Assembly (NCBI GenBank): GCA_022703485.1
Contig: JAKLDO010000008.1
Location: 1 to 53,447 of the forward strand
Reading direction: 5' to 3'
Origin: a bacterium
GTDB taxonomy: Bacteria > UBP6 > UBA1177
Length of the DNA: 53,447 nucleotides
Made by a program: the position numbers and the translations under genes. Of the stretch, positions 17,930 through 27,258 are shown in pieces (the first letter of the stretch is position 1; each line of letters starts with the position of its first letter). The notes beneath the pieces are model-generated. The model was not told where the DNA came from. It saw only the letters and a list, made by a program, of their open reading frames with translations, and ran no database searches.

Positions 17930-19351
17930 ATGTTTGAAGGAATTAAAAATTATTTCGCTGAATTCAAGATCATGAAAACCGTTTCCAAGGATTTCTGGAT
18001 GGTCAATGCTATCCAGTTCTTTGACGGTCTCGCTTATTTCTCGATCATTATCGTCCTTTCGCTCTACCTCAACGACAATGTCGGTTTCAGCGATATGGAA
18101 ACAGGTATCTGGCAGGGCATTTTCTTCATGTTCATCACCGCTTTCATGTTCACTGTCGGCTCCATCTGTGACACGCTCGGCGTCAAAAAGACCTATTACA
18201 TCGCAACGGCACTGCTCATAATATCCCGTCTGGGAATGGGTGTGGCACCGCAGATGATGACCGGCGAACCGCTTAAATATGTCACAATGGCACTGCTCAT
18301 CGTCATGGCGCTCGGAACCGCTACAATGGTCACAAACACGAACGCCGCGCTCCGCCACTACACAACTCCTGAGAACCGCAGTACCGGATTCAATGTTTAT
18401 TATCTTATCATGAACATCGGCGCAATGATAGCCGGCGCATTCGTTTTCGACGGATTCCGCAATATGTTCGGAACGGTGAAAGGCAACCTGATAATATTCG
18501 ATTTCAGCTTTGCAATGGCTGTAATGACATTTGTCTGCGCATGGTTCATAACAAATAAGCATGCTGAAGAAAAAGCGGCTGAAAAAGCGGCTGAAAAAGC
18601 GGCTGATCCCACTCCTGAGAAGACACCTCTCCAGATATTTGCTGAAGTCTGGAAGGAAAGCGCTTTCCAGAAGCTTGTCCTTTTCCTCATCCTGACACTC
18701 GGGGTCAGGCTTGTTTTCACACACCAGACAATGGTAATGCCTAAATACTATCTCAGAACTCTTTACAACGATTTCGAGCTCGGTCTTGTCAACTCTCTCA
18801 ACCCGGCCATTATTGTCGTGGGACTTATACTGCTTATCCCGATAATCAACAAGTTCGACACGGTTAAACTTCTTGTTTTCGGAATGGCGATCTCCGCACT
18901 TTCGATCCTTTTCCTTGCAGTTCCCAACAGCTGGATACTTGCTATCCCGGGAGTTGAGAACATGAACCAGGCCTATGTTTACATTATCGTCGCACAGATA
19001 TTCGTGTTCGCGATAGGTGAACTTATTTTCTCTCCCCGTTTCGTTGAATACACAGCATCGGTCGCTCCGAAGGATAAGGTTGCATCATACATGGGACTTT
19101 CTGCACTTCCGATGTTCATAGCCCGTCCCATAAACGGATTCGTAAGCGGTATTCTCATCGCGGGATATTCTTATGAAGGCATCAGAGCAAAGATAGATAC
19201 CGGCAACATAAGCTATATGGACAGTCCTGAGTGGATGTGGATGATCTATTTCATACTTGCCGCTATCAGCCCGATCGCAATAGTCGCTCTCCGGAATTTC
19301 CTCAAATCGGATAATCCTGATAACGACAAACCTGCTGATACAGCACACTAA
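17930..19351 (+). CDS. Major facilitator superfamily transporter
   Basis: 473 residues with about twelve hydrophobic helices. The N-terminal half (FWMVNAIQFFDGLAYFSIII) and the late SPRFVEYTASVAPKDKVASYMG segment resemble the peptide-transporter (POT/PTR) side of the superfamily, but the substrate is not certain. The central cytoplasmic loop carries an AAEK tandem repeat near residues 214-226. GGAGG precedes the ATG. The ankyrin gene follows after 11 bases in the same direction. Confidence 0.9.
   Translation: MFEGIKNYFAEFKIMKTVSKDFWMVNAIQFFDGLAYFSIIIVLSLYLNDNVGFSDMETGIWQGIFFMFITAFMFTVGSICDTLGVKKTYYIATALLIISRLGMGVAPQMMTGEPLKYVTMALLIVMALGTATMVTNTNAALRHYTTPENRSTGFNVYYLIMNIGAMIAGAFVFDGFRNMFGTVKGNLIIFDFSFAMAVMTFVCAWFITNKHAEEKAAEKAAEKAADPTPEKTPLQIFAEVWKESAFQKLVLFLILTLGVRLVFTHQTMVMPKYYLRTLYNDFELGLVNSLNPAIIVVGLILLIPIINKFDTVKLLVFGMAISALSILFLAVPNSWILAIPGVENMNQAYVYIIVAQIFVFAIGELIFSPRFVEYTASVAPKDKVASYMGLSALPMFIARPINGFVSGILIAGYSYEGIRAKIDTGNISYMDSPEWMWMIYFILAAISPIAIVALRNFLKSDNPDNDKPADTAH
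18569..18604. repeat. 12-bp tandem repeat in MFS transporter loop
   Basis: Three perfect copies of GAAAAAGCGGCT encoding Glu-Lys-Ala-Ala units in the central cytoplasmic loop. Copy changes would be in frame. Confidence 0.9.
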
Positions 19352-19362
19352 AGGAGGATAAT

Positions 19363-20004
19363 ATGAAAAAATATATGCCCATCATCAAGGACGCTCTCAT
19401 ACTTATGGCGTTCAGTTCCATTTTTGCTGTTGTCAGCCTGTATGCCGTCAATCTGCTTAAAGGCGGCGGTGTCAAGACCGATCCCATCATTGCTTCTATC
19501 ATTCAGGATGACATCGAACAGATGAAAAAAGACCTCGCGTCCGATTCCACCAAAGCCAACATTGTTGACGAACAGGGAAGGACCCCTCTTATGTGGGCGG
19601 CCTATGTCAACTTCAAGAACCCTGAACTTGTAACAAAGAACGAAGAGAAAAGGATGGAAGCCACCAAACTGCTTCTTGAAAATAAAGCTGATCCCAACCT
19701 CACAGATAAAGACGGCTGGACAGCTCTTCTGTGGTCTTCATGGAGCGGATTTGCAAAGGTTTCCTCCATGCTGATAGATGCAGGAACGAACATCAACACG
19801 GCTGACAGACAGGGGCAGACAGCTCTCATGGTAGCAGCACTCCGCGGAAATGCCGAAGTTATCCAGGTACTCGTTGAAAAAGGCGCTGACAAGGCCCTTA
19901 AAAGCAATGAAGGAAAGAGCGCACTTGACCTTGCAAAGGAATATTCAGAAAAATATCCCGACAGAAAAGCCGATTACGACAAAGCCGTATCACTTCTTCA
20001 GTAA
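19363..20004 (+). CDS. Membrane-anchored ankyrin-repeat protein
   Basis: 213 residues. One N-terminal hydrophobic helix (residues ~11-32) is followed by three to four ankyrin repeats: GRTPLMWAAYVN, DGWTALLWSSWSGFAKVSSMLIDAG, GQTALMVAALRGNAEVIQVLVEKGA, EGKSALDLAKEYS. The repeats probably face the periplasm or are held at the inner membrane, acting as a protein-binding module. GGAGG precedes the ATG. Co-transcription with the upstream transporter suggests a regulatory or assembly partner (inference). Confidence 0.9.
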   Translation: MKKYMPIIKDALILMAFSSIFAVVSLYAVNLLKGGGVKTDPIIASIIQDDIEQMKKDLASDSTKANIVDEQGRTPLMWAAYVNFKNPELVTKNEEKRMEATKLLLENKADPNLTDKDGWTALLWSSWSGFAKVSSMLIDAGTNINTADRQGQTALMVAALRGNAEVIQVLVEKGADKALKSNEGKSALDLAKEYSEKYPDRKADYDKAVSLLQ

Positions 20005-20012
20005 GATATAAG

Positions 20013-21044
20013 TCATTCAATTGTTTTTAATGAAAGTCCCGCTTCAAGTTCTTCGATTGTGGGAAGACATTTTTCAAGTATTTGCGGCAGATCACGCACA
20101 AGCTGATATTCTGCAACACCAATTGGTTTGTCAATTCCAGACAAAGCATATTCTGCAACAAGTTTCTTTTTTGTTTTACATAACAGCAATCCAATTGTTG
20201 GTTTGTCATCCGGAGCTTTTATCTGAGCATCAATCACAGCGAGGTAAAAATTCAGTTTGCCGGCAAATTCGGGTTTAAACGATTCAGCTTTAAGTTCAAC
20301 AACGACATAACATTTAAGACGAGTGTGATAAAAAAGCAGATCAATAAAGAATTCTTCACCTTCTACTTCAACCCTAAATTGACGACCCATAAAAGCAAAC
20401 CCTGATCCCAATTCCAACAAAAATCTAGTAATATGTTGAATCAGAGCATTTTCAATTTCTCGCTCATAAGCTTCATTGTTAAGCCCTAAAAAATCAAAAT
20501 TATATGGGTCTTTAAGAATTTCCGCTGCTATTTCAGCTTCTATTACAGGAAGGCTTTTTTTGAAGTTTGTTATTGCGGATCCCTGCCGAAGATGCAGGTT
20601 CGTTCTTATGTTTTTTATTAAAGTGTTTCTTGCCCAAGCATTAGAAACAGTTTCTATAGCGTACCATTCCCTTACTTTTGAATCACGGATATTTGTAAGA
20701 ATAGTAATTATATGAAACCACGGCAAAAGGTCAGCAGACTGCTGACCAATTTTAAGATTTGGACATTCCTTAGCAAAATAGCGCATATACTTTAAATTTG
20801 ATGAAGAAAAACCTTTCATTTCAGGAAATGCTTCGCACAGATCTACAGCAATACGATTAATAACTTTTGCTCCCCAACCTTCCCTTTTTTGTTTGTTAAG
20901 AATGTCCTTTCCAATCTCATGATATAGTTTTATCTGCTCTTCATTTGCTGCCAGAATCATTCGCTGTCTGGCTCCGGCAATTTTTTGCTTCAGATTCGCT
21001 ATCCATTCAGAGTAATCAGCAAAAACTATCTGATCTTTCACCAT
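20013..21044 (-). CDS. DUF1016 / YhcG-type PDDEXK nuclease 2
   Basis: 343 residues with the same architecture as the gene at 10000-11106: N-terminal DUF1016 domain (EQIKLYHEIGKDILNKQ, MKGFSSSNLKYMRYF) and C-terminal PDDEXK nuclease core (EEFFIDLLFYHTRLKCYVVVELKAESFKPEF) with Asp and Glu-x-Lys. The ATG at 21044 follows GAGG by 8 bases and lies downstream of the predicted transcription start; a longer frame from 21086 does not. The variable linker is shorter than in paralogue 1 but also has a palindrome. It converges on the ankyrin gene. A+T-rich relative to its neighbours, which fits acquisition by transfer. Confidence 0.92.
   Translation of the reverse strand: MVKDQIVFADYSEWIANLKQKIAGARQRMILAANEEQIKLYHEIGKDILNKQKREGWGAKVINRIAVDLCEAFPEMKGFSSSNLKYMRYFAKECPNLKIGQQSADLLPWFHIITILTNIRDSKVREWYAIETVSNAWARNTLIKNIRTNLHLRQGSAITNFKKSLPVIEAEIAAEILKDPYNFDFLGLNNEAYEREIENALIQHITRFLLELGSGFAFMGRQFRVEVEGEEFFIDLLFYHTRLKCYVVVELKAESFKPEFAGKLNFYLAVIDAQIKAPDDKPTIGLLLCKTKKKLVAEYALSGIDKPIGVAEYQLVRDLPQILEKCLPTIEELEAGLSLKTIE
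20729..20747. repeat. Palindrome within DUF1016 gene 2
   Basis: GGTCAGCAG, one central base, CTGCTGACC: a perfect 9-bp inverted repeat. It encodes part of the GQQSADLL peptide at the junction of the two domains, the place where gene 1 has its palindromes. Confidence 0.9.
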
Positions 21045-21076
21045 TTTCGCAACCTCATCAGCCAACAATAAGATTA

Positions 21077-21105
21077 AACATATCAAACTTGTATTAGAAT
21101 TTCAA
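21077..21105 (-). promoter_or_regulatory. Promoter of DUF1016 nuclease gene 2
   Basis: Minus-strand TTGAAA (21105-21100), 17-base spacer, TATGTT (21082-21077). The start of transcription would be near 21070, supporting the ATG at 21044. Confidence 0.5.
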
Positions 21106-21164
21106 GAAATGCCACAAAACATCAGCGGTCGCATAAAATCAGATCTGGAAAAGGGCACATCAAT

Positions 21165-21914
21165 CTACCAGATCTCTGATATTGAGAGGGTGGAGAATTC
21201 TTTTTCGGTCTCATCAACAGATACGGTTATTTCAGAACCGTCAGGACTGAACCCTGTGATAATTCCTTCTTCAAATTCGATGCCGTCCTGAGTGAACTTT
21301 ATCTTTCGGTCTTTCATCCATGATATTTCGTCAAGATACTTGCGCTGAATTTCCTTGTGGTCTTCCGCAAAGGCGAGGTCGATATTTTCGATCAGTTTTG
21401 AAAGGACCGACTCTGTTGTGATTTCGCTGTTTTCATCAAATATAGAGCCCACTTCCCATGTGTGGCTGAACGAGCCGCATTCCGGCATGTAGACATTCAC
21501 ACCTATTCCGCAGATATAGAACCTGTCTTTTCCATGCTGGACCGTCTTTGCGATGATCCCTGAGACTTTTTTCATATCAAGGAGAACATCGTTTGGCCAC
21601 TTCAGGTTAACAGGGACATCCTTTACAAAATGCCTTACTGTCTCAAGTACGGAAAGCGCAGTCCTCTGAGGAATAAGGTCCAGAGGTTTTGACTGATCCA
21701 TCTTCTCGAAAAACGACATGTAGATGTTACCGTTATCGGGAGAGAACCATGATTTCGAGTTCCTTCCGTAACCGTCACTCTGCATGTCGGCAAGCACGAT
21801 CCCGCCGCGCACTCCCTTTTTTATGAAATTCTCAGCCTCGGTCATAGTTGAGCCGGCAGATTCAAAGTGATAGAAATTCCTGAAACGGTTCTTAGGAACG
21901 GAATACTCTTTCAT
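21165..21914 (-). CDS. birA: Biotin--protein ligase, monofunctional
   Basis: 249 residues. It attaches biotin to biotin carboxyl carrier proteins via biotinyl-AMP. The catalytic domain shows STMTEAENF, GYGRNSKSW (the ATP/biotin loop, less Arg-rich than the classical GRGRRGR), LKWPNDVLL and KVSGIIAKT. There is no N-terminal helix-turn-helix, so it should not act as a repressor. The ATG overlaps the tcdA stop (ATGA) and a GGGGGG run lies just upstream. Last gene of a nine-gene run. Confidence 0.93.
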   Translation of the reverse strand: MKEYSVPKNRFRNFYHFESAGSTMTEAENFIKKGVRGGIVLADMQSDGYGRNSKSWFSPDNGNIYMSFFEKMDQSKPLDLIPQRTALSVLETVRHFVKDVPVNLKWPNDVLLDMKKVSGIIAKTVQHGKDRFYICGIGVNVYMPECGSFSHTWEVGSIFDENSEITTESVLSKLIENIDLAFAEDHKEIQRKYLDEISWMKDRKIKFTQDGIEFEEGIITGFSPDGSEITVSVDETEKEFSTLSISEIW

Positions 21915-22645
21915 TTCATCCCCCCTTCAATGATCTTTCTTACTGCATAGCTTGCAAGTATAAGCCCTGCCGCCTGCGGAACGAAAGGTGCGGACCCCTG
22001 AGTAAGCCTTTTTCTCCCCGAACCGCCATCAGGTGCGCCTTCGTCATCAGGATCGACCGGATCGACCGAGATCTCTTTGCTGAAAACGACAGGGAATCCC
22101 TTTTTGACATTACGGTTCCGCAATCTTTTCCTCACGAATTTCGCCAGCGGACACACATCCGTTTTCCAGATGTCAGCTACCTGAAGCATTTCAGGACGCA
22201 CTCTTCCCCCTGTCCCCATCGAGGAAATGAACAACTGATCACTTTCAAGCAGAGCTATTATCAGATTGACCTTCGGGTTCAGACTGTCTATCGCATCAAT
22301 GTGAAAATCAGCTTTATGAATATTGAAAGCCGCATCAGACCCGTGCATGAAAGCTGAAGACACCTCTATTTCAACATCAGGGTTTATGTCAAGCGCCGTT
22401 TTTCTGAAAACTTCCGTTTTGTTCATCCCGACAGTCGAATTGAAACCGAATATGAGCCTGTTGAGATTTGATTCGTTCACCGTGTCAAAATCGGTGACTG
22501 ATATTTTCCCGATCCCTGCTCTGACCAGGGTTACAGCCGCAACAGCACCGACTCCGCCAAGTCCGTAGACAGCAACCGACGATCCTGCCAGCAGGTCCAT
22601 TTTCTCAGGACCGAAAATTATTTCAGTTCTCTCTTTAAAGCTCAT
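21911..22645 (-). CDS. tcdA: tRNA threonylcarbamoyladenosine dehydratase (TcdA/CsdL)
   Basis: 244 residues of the ThiF/E1-like fold. VAVYGLGGVGAVAAVTLVRAG is the ATP-binding glycine loop, DFDTVNESNLNR is typical of TcdA, and DAIDSLNPKVNLI follows. TcdA cyclises t6A at position 37 of ANN-decoding tRNAs using ATP. Overlaps both neighbours by 4 bases. The basic stretch VRKRLRNRNVKKG may contact tRNA (inference). Confidence 0.9.
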   Translation of the reverse strand: MSFKERTEIIFGPEKMDLLAGSSVAVYGLGGVGAVAAVTLVRAGIGKISVTDFDTVNESNLNRLIFGFNSTVGMNKTEVFRKTALDINPDVEIEVSSAFMHGSDAAFNIHKADFHIDAIDSLNPKVNLIIALLESDQLFISSMGTGGRVRPEMLQVADIWKTDVCPLAKFVRKRLRNRNVKKGFPVVFSKEISVDPVDPDDEGAPDGGSGRKRLTQGSAPFVPQAAGLILASYAVRKIIEGGMK

Positions 22646-24291
22646 ATTTTTTCACACTTCGGCTCCCACAGAAATATCCCGCGGCCTTCCATTACATCAA
22701 GATTGACCTGCGCTATCCTTTTCACCGAATGATTGAACTTGCTGTATTCAGAAAGTATGTCGATCAGAATAAGTCTTTTTTCATAGTCATGGTCCTGCTC
22801 CTTGCAAAGAAGGGAATAAATAAGCCTCTTTTCCCTTCTGAGGTGTCTTTCGGTCTCTTCACACTTAGCAACAAGCTCACAGCTGTAGTGCTTTTTTATG
22901 CAAACTTCATGGAACTGCCTGAAAACCATCAGATAGCATTCGAGAAGTATTTTTTTCTGTCTTTCGGAAAGCCTGTGCTTTATCTCATCGAGCCTGACAC
23001 CGTATTTAGCTATCTCCTTCGCATGATCGCCCATTGATTCGGCCTCGTCCGACATCTTTAGAAAAAGCCACAGAATATGTTCATTTTCATTTTTACAGTG
23101 ACTGATAGCCGCAACCATGTTCTGATGACCGTTATCAATTACAGATTCGTACCTCGTCACCTTCTGATAAAGCGATCTCAAAGAAGGTTTCCTTATTCCT
23201 ATGTATGAATATGCAAGCATGTCCCTCAGATAATCGGCATAAAGATCTGTAACGGGTGTCAATTTGGCCTTAAGGCTCTGCTCTGTATCAGGGCTGCCTA
23301 TCGCAGGCACTATCAGCGGAGCAGTTATGAGCCTGAACCTCTTTCTTATAACCTTCTGTGCAAGATCGGAAAGCTGTTTTCTGACAGGGAAAACCATGAC
23401 CGCAAGCATTATTTTAAGTAATGTCATGTAAAGAGCGATCTCAAAACCGGCATTTGCAAAACCCAGTTTTCCGGAAATGAAGATCACAAATGAGACCATG
23501 GGATAGAAGAGTATCAGACCGGCTGTAAGTTCTATCGCATTTATAAAAACCTGAAGAAACGCTGTCCGTTTCCCTTCCGCAGATGTACCTATTGAAGCAA
23601 GCACTGCCGTAAAAGTCGATCCGAGTGTGGACCCGAGAACAATAGCAGCTCCGCTATGGAACGAAAGTATGCCGGGAATTACAGCGGCTATAACCATTGC
23701 AGCAGTTGCTCCTGAAGAATGAATAAGTGCCGTAAAAATGAATCCTGCCAGAGTAAGAAGAAGCATTGAAAAAACCGAGACTGCTGCGTCGTACTCAGTC
23801 ATAAAACCTATCAGTGCCGGATCATCTTTGATAAAACTGAATGTTCCCGACATCGTTTCAAGCCCGAAAAATATCAGACCCAGCCCGATCAGGAATCTGC
23901 TCATTACAACTAAAGTGTCTTTTTTAAAAATAAAGTTCCCTGCCACACCTGCCGCAAACATGAATATTCCGGCTCTGGTTATTTTTACTGCTACAATCCA
24001 TGCTGTCGTTATGGAGCCGATATTTGCACCGACAAGAAAACTGACTGACTGGAGTACAGTGACAAGACCCACCGAAGTCATTGAAACAAGTATGGCTGTT
24101 GTCGCACCTGAAGACTGGAAAAGGGTCGTTATCAGAAATCCTGTGAAAACTTTAAGTGAATCTTTTCCTGTATATCTGTTGATTTTCTCAGCGAAATCTC
24201 CGCCGGAAAAATTTGAAAGCATCGACCCTAACTGACTCATTCCGAAAAGAAAAAATGCCAGTCCGGTCAGAAGAACCGTGAATTGATGCAT
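22642..24291 (-). CDS. Na+/phosphate cotransporter with PhoU-like domain
   Basis: 549 residues. The membrane part has the two inverted Na/Pi repeats: TTLFQSSGATTAILVSM and FTALIHSSGATAAMVI, the QSSG-type motifs of the NptA/YjbB family. The last ~200 residues are helical, charged and PhoU-like (MSDEAESMGDHAKEIAKYG). Likely exports or imports phosphate with sodium and may be gated by the PhoU-like domain. Gap to lpdA is 10 bases, overlap with tcdA 4 bases. Confidence 0.92.
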   Translation of the reverse strand: MHQFTVLLTGLAFFLFGMSQLGSMLSNFSGGDFAEKINRYTGKDSLKVFTGFLITTLFQSSGATTAILVSMTSVGLVTVLQSVSFLVGANIGSITTAWIVAVKITRAGIFMFAAGVAGNFIFKKDTLVVMSRFLIGLGLIFFGLETMSGTFSFIKDDPALIGFMTEYDAAVSVFSMLLLTLAGFIFTALIHSSGATAAMVIAAVIPGILSFHSGAAIVLGSTLGSTFTAVLASIGTSAEGKRTAFLQVFINAIELTAGLILFYPMVSFVIFISGKLGFANAGFEIALYMTLLKIMLAVMVFPVRKQLSDLAQKVIRKRFRLITAPLIVPAIGSPDTEQSLKAKLTPVTDLYADYLRDMLAYSYIGIRKPSLRSLYQKVTRYESVIDNGHQNMVAAISHCKNENEHILWLFLKMSDEAESMGDHAKEIAKYGVRLDEIKHRLSERQKKILLECYLMVFRQFHEVCIKKHYSCELVAKCEETERHLRREKRLIYSLLCKEQDHDYEKRLILIDILSEYSKFNHSVKRIAQVNLDVMEGRGIFLWEPKCEKI

Positions 24292-24301
24292 ACCCTACCT
24301 T

Positions 24302-25669
24302 TTAAATGTGGATCGTCCTGTCAAGCGCGTTCAGCACAGCTTCAAGAGATGCTTCAGAAAGTGTGGGGTGAGGATGGATGGAATGAATAATATTTTCAGC
24401 TGTCGCACCCATGTTCATTGCAGGAATAAACTCTGCTATCAGGTCAGTCGCACCGTAACCGATTATGTGTGCACCTATTATTTTATGACTCTCTTCTTCA
24501 ATTATCACTTTGACAAAACCTGTCGTGTGATTTGAAGCCACAGCCTTGCCGTTAGCGCTGAACGGGAACTTCCCGACTTTCACCGCGATCCCTTTTTCAG
24601 CCGCTTCAGATTCTCTCAGACCTATCGAACCTATCGAAGGAAGACAGTAGATACACCCCGGGTTCAGCCTGTAGTCTATAGGATGGACAGCATGTCCTGC
24701 GATATGTTCAACAGCAATGATACCTTCATGTTCAGCAGTATGGGCAAGCATCGGTGTCGGGATGACATCTCCTATCGCATAGACTCCGCCTACATTTGTC
24801 CTGAAATGGTCGTCAGCCTTTATGAACCCTCTTTTGTCAAGTTCGATCCCGGCCGCTTCAAGGTTGAGCCCTGATGTGTTGGGCGAACGGCCAACGCTTG
24901 AAAGGACCTGCGCCGCTTCAACTGTCATGCCGTTATTTAAAGTTATCAGCATAGCTCCGTTAACTTTTTCGACTTTTTCGACAAAAACCCCAGTTATTAT
25001 CTTTATTTTTTTCTTCTTGAACTCCTTTGTGAGCTCCTTTGATACTTCAGCATCTTCAAAAGGAATTATCGTGCTCATCGCCTCGATGACCGTGACTTCG
25101 ACACCGAAGGAATGATAAATATAGGCCATTTCAACACCGATGACACCGCCTCCTATTATTGCAATGCTTTTTGGAAGAACAGGCTGAAAAAGAGCGTGAT
25201 CTGAACTTATGATGTCTTTCCCGTCAACAGGGAAACCCGACATGTCGCGGACTGTTGAACCTGTTGCAATTATTATGTTTTCAGCTTCGAACTCCGTCTC
25301 ACCGCACGCAACAGTTTTAGGTCCGGTGAACTTTGCAGATCCTGTCACAAGCCTGATCTTGTTCTTTTTAAAAAGATAGGCTACGCCGTTCCTGTTCTTC
25401 AGTACCGCACTCTTTGCATGGGCAACAACCTTTTGCCAGTCAAATGAGGCGGTCGCCGTTATTCCCATCGATTCCGACCCGAGAACAGTATTGTAAGTCT
25501 CAGCCGCCGCGATCAGCGCTTTTGTAGGAATACATCCGCAGTTGAGACATGTTCCGCCGAGATCCGCCTTTTCAATGACAACAGGCTCCAGACCGAGCTG
25601 AGCCGCTCTGATCGCCGCAACATAACCGCCGGGGCCTGCCCCGATTATAAGAAGTTTCACTTTTTCCAT
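24302..25669 (-). CDS. lpdA: Dihydrolipoyl dehydrogenase
   Basis: 455 residues, the usual length. FAD-binding IIGAGPGGYVAAIRAAQLG at the start, redox disulfide in GGTCLNCGCIPTK, NAD-binding IAIIGGGVIGVEMAYIY, and the C-terminal His-Glu motif HPHPTLSEA. It reoxidises the dihydrolipoyl groups of 2-oxoacid dehydrogenase complexes or the glycine cleavage system. No lipoyl-bearing E2 or GcvH gene is adjacent, so its partner complex is elsewhere. Overlaps murJ by 13 bases. Confidence 0.96.
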   Translation of the reverse strand: MEKVKLLIIGAGPGGYVAAIRAAQLGLEPVVIEKADLGGTCLNCGCIPTKALIAAAETYNTVLGSESMGITATASFDWQKVVAHAKSAVLKNRNGVAYLFKKNKIRLVTGSAKFTGPKTVACGETEFEAENIIIATGSTVRDMSGFPVDGKDIISSDHALFQPVLPKSIAIIGGGVIGVEMAYIYHSFGVEVTVIEAMSTIIPFEDAEVSKELTKEFKKKKIKIITGVFVEKVEKVNGAMLITLNNGMTVEAAQVLSSVGRSPNTSGLNLEAAGIELDKRGFIKADDHFRTNVGGVYAIGDVIPTPMLAHTAEHEGIIAVEHIAGHAVHPIDYRLNPGCIYCLPSIGSIGLRESEAAEKGIAVKVGKFPFSANGKAVASNHTTGFVKVIIEEESHKIIGAHIIGYGATDLIAEFIPAMNMGATAENIIHSIHPHPTLSEASLEAVLNALDRTIHI

Positions 25670-27258
25670 TTCAGTTTTCTCCCTATTTTATCATAAATGT
25701 ACATGATATTTTCATCTTTGATCAATATCAGAACGGTCATGAGCGTAATACCGAAGATCGCAGTTATCATAGTGAAAGGAATGAACTCAGACATGATCTT
25801 GGCTGAAAATCCTCCAGTCGCATATCCTGAAAGAAGGCCGTACACCTTCTCTTTCAGAAAAAATACCGGCAGTCCGCAGGCTATTGATATGAATAAAAAT
25901 CTCAGTGAGTAGGAAAATGCACCGAAAACAGCAGGCAGGTCGATCTTCCCCCCTTTTCTGAGCATTATCAGAAGAAGAACCGTGCTTACAAAAGCCGATA
26001 TCGTCGAAGCAAGAGCTACACCTCCGCCTTTCATCGAATCAACAAGAAGCAGCGCCGCAATTATATTGACAATGACCGACACAACACCGGCTATGGTAGG
26101 TGAAACTGTGTCCTCCTGAGCATAAAATGCAGGGAAAAGTATCCTTGTAACGGCAATGAAAAAAAGTCCTGAAATATGAAATGTCAATGCATAAGCTGTC
26201 ATTTTTACTGAATTTTCATCAAATCTGCCGAATTTAAAAAGAAGCGAAACTATTTCACTTTTCATCAGCAGTGTAAATATCATGGCAGGTATTGATATCA
26301 TTGCCGTAAGCTTTATCCCGAAAACAAGATTTTTATTGAAATTATCCCATCTTCCCTCTTTTACATCAGTCGAAAATTCAGGAAGTATTACTGTGCTGAG
26401 CGAAATTACAAAAACTCCGAGAATGAGCTCTTCAAGCCTGTTAGAGAACTGAAGACTGCTGACAACACCTTCACCGGCCCTGTTAGCTATCCTTGTCGTG
26501 GCGATTATGTTTATCTGATATGCCCCCATTCCAAGAAGCGTCGGGGATATCAGCCGCATGACCTTCCTCACTCCGGGATGGGTGAAAGCGTCCCTGAAAC
26601 CTGAAAAAGTAAATCTAAGCCCGGTCTTCAGCAGAAAAGGGACCTGAAAGAGCATCTGTATGATGCCGCCCGCTGTAACACCTATCGCTATAGCCCTTGC
26701 CGGATTTGCGGTGAAAGGTGAAAGAATGAAAGCCGCGGTAATGAAAGAAATATTGAAAAGTATCGGCGTGAAACCGCTCGGACCGAATATCTTCAGGCTG
26801 TTGAGTATCCCCTGAATGAAAGCGGCTACCGATATGAAACCGAGATACGGGAACATTATCTGTGTCAGAAAAACGGCCTCTTCAGCTGTCTGCTGATCGA
26901 ACTCAGGTCCGAAAATATCAACGAAAATGCCTGAAGTTACAATGCCGGCAATGACCGTAAGAGTGAAAATAGTGACCGAAAATGTCAGCGTGGCACTGAG
27001 GAATTGTGCTGTTTCCTTTTTATCATCCTTCGCAAGATATCCCTTGAGGGTTGGAATGAACGCGGCGGATATGGTCCCTTCAGCAAAAAGCCTTCTCAGA
27101 AGGTTTGGAATTAGAAATGCCACCGTAAATGCATCGGAAAGCGCCGTTGTTCCGAGAAAAGCCGCTTTTACAGATTCCCTGACAAGCCCGAGAATTCTTG
27201 AGATCATTGTATAGCCGACAAGGAGCGAACTGCTTTTCAGTATTGCCTGTCTGCTCAA
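25657..27258 (-). CDS. murJ: Lipid II flippase MurJ
   Basis: 533 residues with about fourteen hydrophobic helices. MurJ/MVF hallmarks: ISRILGLVRESVKAAFLG, ALSDAFTVAFLIPNLLRRLFAEG and SAAFIPTL. It moves the peptidoglycan precursor lipid II across the inner membrane. The start is TTG at 27258, overlapping the stop of the PBP1A gene (TTGA) with GGAGGG six bases before it. The neighbouring PBP1A gene supplies the next step, polymerisation and cross-linking. Confidence 0.95.
   Translation of the reverse strand: MSRQAILKSSSLLVGYTMISRILGLVRESVKAAFLGTTALSDAFTVAFLIPNLLRRLFAEGTISAAFIPTLKGYLAKDDKKETAQFLSATLTFSVTIFTLTVIAGIVTSGIFVDIFGPEFDQQTAEEAVFLTQIMFPYLGFISVAAFIQGILNSLKIFGPSGFTPILFNISFITAAFILSPFTANPARAIAIGVTAGGIIQMLFQVPFLLKTGLRFTFSGFRDAFTHPGVRKVMRLISPTLLGMGAYQINIIATTRIANRAGEGVVSSLQFSNRLEELILGVFVISLSTVILPEFSTDVKEGRWDNFNKNLVFGIKLTAMISIPAMIFTLLMKSEIVSLLFKFGRFDENSVKMTAYALTFHISGLFFIAVTRILFPAFYAQEDTVSPTIAGVVSVIVNIIAALLLVDSMKGGGVALASTISAFVSTVLLLIMLRKGGKIDLPAVFGAFSYSLRFLFISIACGLPVFFLKEKVYGLLSGYATGGFSAKIMSEFIPFTMITAIFGITLMTVLILIKDENIMYIYDKIGRKLKWKK

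Noticed and set aside
17927..18724. Long open frame antisense to the MFS transporter
   Set aside because: It mirrors the transporter gene, has an unnatural His/Cys/Glu-rich composition and no ribosome site of its own; the plus-strand transporter is convincing.
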